The position numbers and the translations under genes are program-made. From Halichondria panicea (lineage: Eukaryota; Porifera; Demospongiae; Suberitida; Halichondriidae), in the NCBI RefSeq assembly GCF_963675165.1, contig NC_087377.1, forward strand, positions 9,255,122-9,319,121: a stretch of 64,000 nucleotides of DNA, in the 5' to 3' direction. This document shows, piece by piece, positions 57,164 to 64,000 of the stretch (position 1 is the stretch's first letter; every line of letters begins with the position of its first letter). The notes beneath the pieces are model-generated. The model searched no databases. It was not told where the DNA came from and saw only the letters and a program-made list of their open reading frames with translations.

Positions 57164-59188
57164 ATGACAATACAATGTACATAGCCTGAAGCATTTAATA
57201 TATATAGAGCACGTTGCCAAGTGCTCTATTAGAAATAGAGCGCATAGCAACAATAAGCAAATTCACTCAAGTGGGATATAAGTATCTGTATATGTGCATG
57301 ACCAAAAAGTCATCATTACATGTACATTTACTTAAGCTATTAATTTTGGGTATGATTAATATGACGCTGAGTTCCGTTAACCCAATCAAAGAAAGTGCTT
57401 GTGCATGTGTCTATAATTCTTCGCAATTTCTCCACTTCAATCGCCTATAAATTATACAGTGAAGTTGTACATGTATAATATATACACATTGCAAAAAGCA
57501 ATACCGTATATGAGATTTATTTTCGTATAATTATTGCGTTGAAGAGCATCAAACGAAAATTAAAACTACGAAATTATTCTTCAGCAACAGATTCAACGTC
57601 ACTATCCTGAGCTGTACGAATAATAGGCTGTGTGTATATGTTAATGGTAGTTCATCTGAAAATTTGCAACAAAAATTACTTGCTATATATAACGGTATAC
57701 AACCTTTCTACGAATATACGTACATTATGAACCCCGAGTTTCTAACAACGATTGTTAAGTTGGTACAATTAATACGGCCGAATATGACGTTTAGGGTGTG
57801 GTTTGACTGGCGACACTTGAATAGAGAGCATTATCTAGTCATTAGATTTAAGGCAGTACTGACTGCTATTTAGCCACGGCTGTGCCATGCAGCCACCTCG
57901 CTGTTGCAGCCAAACTGCACTGTCTCAACGACCGGATTAACGAGAATCATAATTTAAATATTGTATTGACAACGTTATGTAGTCATTAATAATAATGTGA
58001 AATGTACACCAAAAACTGAGCACACCATAATATGATTATTATTATACCTGACACAGTACATGGTTGCGTGAGATCCCAGCAATTAAGGCTCTATAGCTCT
58101 ACTGACAATTGTGATGCAGCAGCCATTAATTTTAGACCCTGTATATACTTTTGGCATTCTTTTTAGCAACAATCATGGTCGATCATTTCCCACTCTTAAC
58201 GAGACAGTGATTGAAAAATAATAGGCTACTGTCATTTTTAAAATAAAAATGTATGCCGACGTACGTACGTACATGCATGCATACACAGCCATTTATAAAG
58301 CCACTGTTAGTTGCATACTTGTTTCAGATCAACCTCCCTCCTCGGTTTTGCTCACCTCCTCAATTAAGTCATTATTGCTGATGTCAGCCATTATTTGAGG
58401 TCAAAGTCCTTTTTTTTGCTGACATTGTTTTATTTTACCATGTGCCATGTGCAAGTTGCATTGTGCACCAAAAAGCCAGAGCGTAAAAAAAATTAAACTA
58501 TTTTATGTTCAGACTCCGTCCTTTTGTGTATTTTCGTCAGTTAAAAAACAGGATATGATGTCATCAAAATAATTGGGATAATGGGTAATGAAAACCTCCC
58601 TCCCTCATCGGGGTCGAGCTAGTATTCTCATCTGAAACAAGTATATGTAACTAACAGTGGCCTAATGTGAAGTTTGTACCAAAAACTGAGCACCCTATTT
58701 AGGATAATTGCCCATGTCCATGCCAATTAAGACTTAGATGTCCTATATATAAAATTATAAGTGTCAATGCATGTAAAACGAATGTCCAAGCACACATGCA
58801 CTTTTTATGCCTATAATTATAGAATACAACATGCATTTTGTTAACTGCAACCACGATCAATGTGATTCTACAATGAGTTCAGTTACTATAGTATGAATCA
58901 ACTGTTAGTATCTCGAGCTACTAAAAGTATACAACGCATGCAGTTCTATGACTTTCTACGCCTGGTTAAAATCCCATATCCCTTGATGAGCTTGTAATTG
59001 AGTGCGGGGCTGCCTGAGTAACAATAATTATCAGATCTACACAAGTATATACAGTAATATAACTCACTAGTTCATAAGCCTGGTTAGATTGTAGTTGAAT
59101 ACCCTTGGAGCATCTAACAGCCTGCATGCATGCAGTGTTTTGAAAACATGCATGTTAACATCGTAATGAGTGCACGTGTATAGGTTAC
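57164..59188. other. No gene recognised; MITEs and repeats
   Basis: 57506-57695 is a MITE (CCGTATATGAGATTTATTTT facing TATATATAACGGTAT). 58300-58664 has inverted ends (GCCACTGTTAGTTGCATACT / AGTATATGTAACTAACAGTG). AATGTGAAGTTTGTACCAAA at 58665 repeats 57991 directly. Further cytoplasmic exons of the receptor gene on the minus strand may lie here, but I cannot place them. Confidence 0.45.
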
Positions 59189-59388
59189 CTTTCCATATGC
59201 ATCATTGTACTCGAGTTGAATGTCATTTCCTGAAAGACCTACTTCCTCGTAAATTGGAGCAGCTATTTGTTCTTCACTAGATAGCTTTTTCTTCAGTAAG
59301 AGTAGGGCAATCAAGCAGATACCAATAAGACACACTAACACCAGTATCCCACCAACAGCACCACCATAAATAGCCGCAATAGTAGAAT
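59189..59388 (-). CDS. Receptor exon: transmembrane segment and cytoplasmic tail
   Basis: 200 nt between a 3' splice site (TACGTACCAG) and a 5' splice site (GGAAAG|GTAACC). It reads STIAAIYGGAVGGILVLVCL then IGICLIALLLLKKKL, a single transmembrane helix with a KKK stop-transfer. The tail has two Tyr motifs, IYEEVGL and LEYNDAYGK, of the kind bound by SH2/PTB proteins. The phase (2 nt of a split codon) fits the exon at 61816-61905 exactly, giving SEE-D-STIAA. It is typical of sponge type I surface receptors. The ectodomain exons and the rest of the tail are not found here. Confidence 0.72.
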
Positions 59389-59929
59389 CTGGTACGTATA
59401 TATTCAATAAAAAGAAGTACGTAGTAATGCATACAAGTTATACTTATTGTCCACTACATCAGTTATGGCAGTAAACCTCCAAGCACGAGGGCGAAGGATG
59501 GTTTACGTTTGCCATAAATTCGAATGTAGTGGACAAAACTGTTATAATATACCCACTTGAATGAAAAGTACTTGCTACCTAAGCTACCTCACCTTGGATA
59601 CAACTAGCTAACAGTCTCAAAAACTATTAAAAATGAACAAAAGCTTGTGCGCATAGCTTGAAGCCAGTGCTAAGCTTCTAGCTCGATGCACTAACTTTTC
59701 AATGTCCAAGCATGCAGTGAGCCCCACCCATCCTCCAGCCTTCCTGTGTTTAGCGACACCTATCTGTCCTGCCCTTGTAACAAGTATCTAGCTTCTTTTT
59801 GGCTGTGTAGATCTAGTATAAAATGAGTGCGCCCTCAAGGCAAGGGAGTTTATGAGGAATGTGCTCCAGGGCTGGGGTTTATGGTAATTAAACCCCACCC
59901 AGTTGCTATGATACAGACCCCAGGTGGGG

Positions 59930-60050
59930 TATATGTATTAGTTAATGTACAGTGTAGAGGGGTTTATGACAGTAAACCTCCCGACTACGAGGGCGTAAGC
60001 CCGAGGGGGAGGTGTGGTTTACTGTCATAAACCCCGAGGCACTGTGCATT
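59930..60050. repeat. Foldback hairpin with CGAGGG loop
   Basis: AATGTACAGTG..GGGGTTTATGACAGTAAACC pairs with GGTTTACTGTCATAAACCCC..CACTGTGCATT. The loop holds CTACGAGGGCGTAAGCCCGA. Confidence 0.85.
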
Positions 60051-60790
60051 AATTGATATATGTCCCATCTGATTGGCTGACTGGTTGCTATGCATCAAGC
60101 TGCATGACTACCACATAGCAACACTATTTAAACAAGAAGACAACTAGGAAAAGAGAGCTCGTCCACACTCAAATCCTTGTGCAGCCTGGACAGAATATGA
60201 GCAGCCAGCCCCTCCCTCAAAGCGAACGGTACAGAGCCACTCCCCCTCTCTGTTCAATTAGTCAGTCCCTCCCTCCACTTACTGCAGCAACCAAGCCAGA
60301 AGAAACAACACAGCTAGCTCTAGACGTACGGTGTCTAGACCAGCTCTCTTCAGCTGTGCCAGGCTAGTAGGCAAGCAAAAGTAAGCTTAAAATAGCCACT
60401 CCTATATTATTACTAAACTGGCTTCTTTTTATTTAAATACAGAAGCTGAAAAGGCCTAGTGCAGTGCGTGCAGTACTAGTGCTAGTGAGCAAGGCTCAGC
60501 CTGAGCCCTAGCCCTCTCCCAGAGTGTCTCTAAAGCAGCTCCTTCTGCAAGCACACAGCAGAATTTTTGATGAAATAGTCTACAGACTACACCTTCTGTC
60601 TCTATGTTTTCATTTATGACATTTTGTTTCTCATGCAAGACATTTTCATTCATGATCGAAAACACCATTAATTAATTTTTACTGCATATGCTTGAGGTGC
60701 CAATTTATGAGCCATATTTTCCCTTGTAGCCCTGAGGTGCCAATTTATGACAGTTAAACCCCACTAGACTACATGGCAAAAGTGCAGTAG

Positions 60791-60912
60791 GTGGGAAATA
60801 TATAATAGTTAGACACTGTTTAGGAAGTTTCTACATGATTTAGAAGCCCAAAGGGCTGGTTGTAGCATCCTGAACACAGTGAGGGTTCTACTAGCCTAAA
60901 CAGTGTCTAAGC
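60791..60912. repeat. Foldback hairpin related to element D ends
   Basis: TTAGACACTGTTTAGG pairs with CCTAAACAGTGTCTAA. The loop has GTTGTAGCATCC and CAGTGAGGGTTCTAC, echoing TGTAGCATCTCGAG in element D. It is followed by AGCCAATCAG (CCAAT) at 60950. Confidence 0.75.
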
Positions 60913-61007
60913 ATTTTAGATCGTAGCAACCATGAGTATTTAGCCAATCAGATTTGAATGTTCTTATCTAATCTTTGCTACATGATTTTCTAAGTAAGTA
61001 GTTTGCT

Positions 61008-61075
61008 ACATGATTTTCTAAAAAGTACACATGTACATGATTTTCTAAATAAGTACATGATTTTCTAAGTTGGAT
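61008..61075 (+). repeat. Tandem TACATGATTTTCTAA repeats
   Basis: Four copies of TACATGATTTTCTAA with 6-15 bp spacers (AGTAAGTAGTTTGC and similar); a fifth, CTACATGATTTTC, lies at 60979. Confidence 0.85.
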
Positions 61076-61815
61076 AGAACACTTCCTTTAGCCAATCAAC
61101 TTGCAGTATTTATGGCAAACATGATCTAAATGGAATGCAGAACCATTGCTGCTGGATTGCAAGGCACTATAATTATACAAGTGACCTGTGACAGTTATAC
61201 ACAGAACATACGGCACAAAAAGCTCACTTAACTTTCGTGGAAGTGACATTTTGTGGAATAAATTTCGCGCTATCTACGGTCGCTGTCAATGACGTTGCAT
61301 CCAACTATTTAGCTATGTTTGATGCATAGTATACCAAAGGTGCTTAATTTTCGCTGTTTTCGAGGGTTAGCAATCCTCCACAAAAATTGTTCAACAAACA
61401 TAATTATCGGTCAGATACAACCTTCTCAGGTCGACTTTTCTTTATACTACGGAAGTTGAAGCGTTACAATAATTTTCAAGGGGGATGGTTTTCGTGGTTG
61501 AATCTCTGAATACAAATGAAGCTATCATTGACTACTGTTTTGTACAGTGCATTGCAGCAACGAAAATATATTCCACGAACTGATCACTCATGCAAAAATT
61601 GTCAATTTTTTTCGTTGAGAGTATATTTCCTAATCTCAATGACAATTAAGTGACTTAGTCTAAGGAAGACATTAATTTTTGTTGATGGCAAGTGCATGTG
61701 CGCATTATTATAAAGAATTCATTAACGACGTGCAATTACTGCCTTGATGACCGCTCAATTTAGCAGTGAAACATCCACAACCACGTGACACTAATTATCA
61801 CAGAATCAGACACAC

Positions 61816-61905
61816 CTTCTTCACTGGTTGTAACCATAGGAGTTGTAACCATAGGAGTTGTAACCATAGGAGTTGTAACCATAGGAGTTGTGGACACTGC
61901 TGAGT
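61816..61905 (-). CDS. Receptor exon: Thr-rich stalk with four TTPMV repeats
   Basis: 90 nt between CCCACATGTAG and GAAGAAG|GTGTGT. It encodes SAVS, then TTPMV repeated four times and TTSEE. The unit is 15 bp (ACAACTCCTATGGTT). It is a mucin-like, probably O-glycosylated juxtamembrane stalk. The last base plus the first two of the 59388 exon make an in-phase Asp codon. Repeat number may vary between alleles. Confidence 0.65.
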
Positions 61906-61981
61906 CTACATGTGGGGAAGTGATAAAATTTAATAGCAATTTTATGTATAAAATTGGACAATAATAATTTGTAGCCGCAGT

Positions 61982-62130
61982 CCGAAAATTTTGCAAAAAA
62001 AATAATGCTGATTCAGCAATAATTGTGCACATAATCTTCAGTGCGGCCTGGAATTGAGGCTAATCCCAGTTTAATTATTGCTGACTGTGCACAATTGTTG
62101 CTGAATCAGCATTATTTTTTGCAAAATTTT
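61982..62130. repeat. Foldback, 48-bp arms
   Basis: The arm GAAAATTTTGCAAAAAAAAT..GCTGATTCAGCAATAATTGT is inverted at 62083-62130. The loop contains CGGCCTGGAATTGAGGCTA, a TAGCCTC..CCAGGCCG word like the ends of X and Z. Confidence 0.85.
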
Positions 62131-63000
62131 CGTCAGCTGTACTGGGTGGGCTCGATCTGCAGCTAACGCTGCTTTGCCTGCAAAAGTAGTGCTCACTAGT
62201 TAGAGCTGTGCCAAGAAGTAATTGTTTAGTGCTGGTAGTTGCTTAGTAAGCGTGCAAAGACGGAGATAAATGTCTCACTGACGACGATTGATCAATTCGG
62301 CAGCTCACTTCTCATGACCACCACTCCGTCCACAAGCGAGTTATTCTTTCCAAATTTTTGGGAGCTGTTACTTTCTTACCCATCTGTATAGGTCACTGTA
62401 GTTAGTTTTGTGCAAAATTGTCTTGTGCTTCGTGCAATAGCCGCCGATTATAGGTATCTGGCGAAGATCGGTTACTTACTCTAATGCACGAAAAAAACGA
62501 GATTGATTCTAACTAACTACACGTACACACTAATAGATGGCTATGCAGTGGCGTTTGTTCTAGGAATATCAGTAGGAGGGTGCTCAGGTCGCCCGATAGC
62601 GCGAAAAATGTTGGATCTCGCCCACGCACCGAAAGCCACACCCACGTTTTACTGTGCATGACAGAGGACACACCCTAATTACAAAGAACAATCCCAGAAC
62701 AGAGAAGATATCAACTCTACCATTGCCTAACTCACTCATCTATATAGCTATATCAATATCTACTATACATGCAGGTATGTCACAGTGTATGGTGTATATA
62801 TATAGAAGAAAATTAATAGTTCAGTTAGTCAATCATTCTGTGTGATCGTAATGCTGTCCTCATTCTCTTCAGACTACTGCTGAGCAGCTAGTGACAGGCA
62901 GAGTGCACAATAATTATACTATCACGAAGAAAATCTGTATTGAAACAATTGTTTAATTATTTTATTTTGTTTTGTTTTTTGTCTTCTACCTGGTATTTAG
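62131..63000. other. No gene seen
   Basis: 62480-62600 carries a diverged repeat E piece (GATTGATTCTAACTAACTAC..GATGGCTATGC). 62941-63000 is a pyrimidine-rich 3' splice tract leading to the next exon. Confidence 0.5.
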
Positions 63001-63144
63001 AGTGTGATCAGGTTTCTGCTGGTGATGTTGGGTTACTTTCTGAATATATAGACACTGACAGTGAGAAAGAACAACCTTCTCTGATGCAGGCTCTTAACTT
63101 GAATAAGTCACAGTACGCATGCCCAGGAAACTTATTATCTGAAG
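63001..63144 (+). CDS. Probable host exon, unrecognised
   Basis: 144 nt preceded by a long T-rich tract ending TGGTATTTAG and followed by CTGAAG|GTGTGG. It is open as CDQVSAGDVGLLSEYIDTDS, then EKEQPSLMQALNLNKSQYAC and PGNLLSEG. The acidic-then-neutral composition looks like real protein. No neighbouring exon is visible before repeat E begins near 63290. Confidence 0.5.
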
Positions 63145-63289
63145 GTGTGGTCTGACTCTCCAACGAGTATAAAAGCTAGCTCTAGCTCAGCTAGCTTCAT
63201 AGTGCAGTGCAGTGCAGGCTCATGCAGCTTCCAGCAGGTTACAGTAATTAATGTAAAGCTTAGGGGGGTGCTTGAGCACCCTGAGCCCC

Positions 63290-63435
63290 TAGCTGGATAC
63301 GCCACTGGCTATGGGACTACTAACCAGCAAAAATTTGGATCGGCCAAGTTACTTCCAGTCGGAGCTGTGAGAAAAAAACTGCCGAATATATCGATTTTCA
63401 GCAGAGCGAAACCTATCTCGGTTTTTTCAAAACTA
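63290..63435 (+). repeat. Repeat E, diverged copy
   Basis: GGATCGGCCAAGTTACTTCC..CCGAATATATCGATTTTCAG parallels 63911-63970. The 99-aa ORF across it is not a gene. Confidence 0.6.
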
Positions 63436-63467
63436 CACAGCTAGAGCTACACATACACATACACATA

Positions 63468-63776
63468 CTGGGCTCAATCTAGATAGAGCACAGTACATGG
63501 TGGAGTAATTCTAGAATCAGTGAACCTTGTATGGAGAAACAACCTGTAAAGCTGAGCTAGAGTGGTTTGTGTCTGACAAATGTAAAGTGCTGAGTCAGCA
63601 ATGAGCCCACCCACCATGGACTCCCCCCTTAGCAATGAGCTCCACCCACCCCAGAAAGCTAGGGTGGGTGGGGCTCATTGCTGACTCAGCACTTTACATA
63701 CAATAGCTTATATAGCTTTGCAAGGCTAGGATTACTCCACCATGTGACTACTGTACTCTATCTAGATTGAGCCCAG
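63468..63776. repeat. TA-flanked foldback element inside repeat E
   Basis: The ends CTGGGCTCAATCTAGATAGA and their inverse are flanked by TA (63466-63467, 63777-63778). Inner arms GTAAAGTGCTGAGTCAGCAA are inverted at 63675-63697. It is non-coding. Confidence 0.85.
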
Positions 63777-63782
63777 TAGACT

Positions 63783-64000
63783 GAGTAAGTCGCCAAACTC
63801 CGTCAGACATCAAAGGGCGTGTAACGCACAAACAAAACAAGACTGATTCAAACTAATTATACACACACTAACAGATGGCCATGGGCCTATTATCCAGCGA
63901 AAACTTAGATAGGCCAAGTCGCTTCCAGTCCGAGCAGTGATAACCTACCGAATTTTTCGATTTTCATCAGAACGTACCGATCCCCGTTTTTGCCAAACTA
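63783..64000 (+). repeat. Repeat E, copy at the right edge
   Basis: Inverse of 14-171 over 63783-63940. It continues to the window edge with CCGAATTTTTCGATTTTCAT, shared with 63385. Confidence 0.75.

Larger units (their letters stand above)
59389..61815. other. Inferred 2.4-kb receptor intron filled with repeats
   Basis: It contains foldbacks with CGAGG loops at about 59440-59545, 59930-60050 and 60791-60912, a tandem TACATGATTTTCTAA (61008-61075) and a CGAAAATT-rich MITE remnant (61205-61620). Short ORFs (60179-60367, 60456-60668) look fortuitous. A promoter-like stretch, ATTGGCTGACTGGTTGCTAT and TATTTAAAC, follows the 59930 foldback. Confidence 0.5.

Noticed and set aside
1..64000. tRNA or rRNA genes
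   Set aside because: None recognised by eye; a covariance-model scan would be needed to exclude a tRNA.

Overview
This is a gene-poor, AT-rich metazoan window, most likely from a demosponge such as Amphimedon queenslandica. That placement is an inference from overall style: very frequent AATTAT words, introns of 55-80 nt, a dense carpet of short inverted-repeat elements, and a 200-N scaffold gap. I ran no search. Intact genes are few. Most of the window is transposons, many nested, and the nesting can be read from target-site duplications (TSDs) and empty sites.

The most notable content is a family of TIR transposons in 5-17 kb, with relatives at 26-28, 48.7-49.1 and 52.9-53.7 kb. Element X (8424-16973) carries two convergent genes. 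From the left runs a RecQ-like helicase (+). From the right runs a multi-exon gene (-) whose first exon has two CxxC knuckles (zf-AD-like) and whose later exons look like the DUF6589 family. X has TAG...CTA termini and a perfect 9-bp TSD. Two copies of a shorter element Y (5251-7243 and 14771-16820) keep a RecQ-like helicase and a zf-AD-like first exon at the other end but have no DUF6589 body. Both have 9-bp TSDs and TAG termini. Y2 sits inside X, just upstream of the start codon of X's zf-AD/DUF6589 gene. Non-coding elements Z (26202-27934) and V (48749-49056) share the 9-bp TSD/TAG signature, and V has an empty site in a paralogous locus. A decayed relative with a RecQ N-terminus lies at 52910-53665. 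Every coding copy is broken by frameshifts, stops, deletions or insertions, so these are fossils of an undescribed or little-described helicase + DUF6589 transposon system.

Probable host sequence is limited. (i) Plus-strand exons at 17425-17548, 17619-17806 and 18038-18078, plus a related acidic exon near 7443-7560, may belong to one gene or paralogues into which X and Y1 inserted. (ii) Two minus-strand exons with matching phase (61816-61905 and 59189-59388) encode a Thr-rich stalk and a transmembrane/cytoplasmic tail of a cell-surface receptor. (iii) A plus-strand exon lies at 63001-63144. (iv) A Lys-rich protein with one frameshift lies at 50295-51457, with a decayed paralogue at 48175-49160. 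(v) A 210-aa orphan ORF ends at 2790.

Other structure: a 5'-truncated CR1/Jockey-like LINE (29816-31060) inserted in an older repeat; a Gypsy RT pseudogene (41960-42675) cut by the N gap; a 2.4-kb TA-flanked element whose ends are inverted arrays of a TATAC...CATTAGGGG unit (23496-25902); a large inverted duplication (34336-37190 against 42876-47028) in which each arm has an insertion the other lacks; many TA-flanked MITEs, foldback hairpins and two long palindromes; and an inverted repeat copy at the two window ends.
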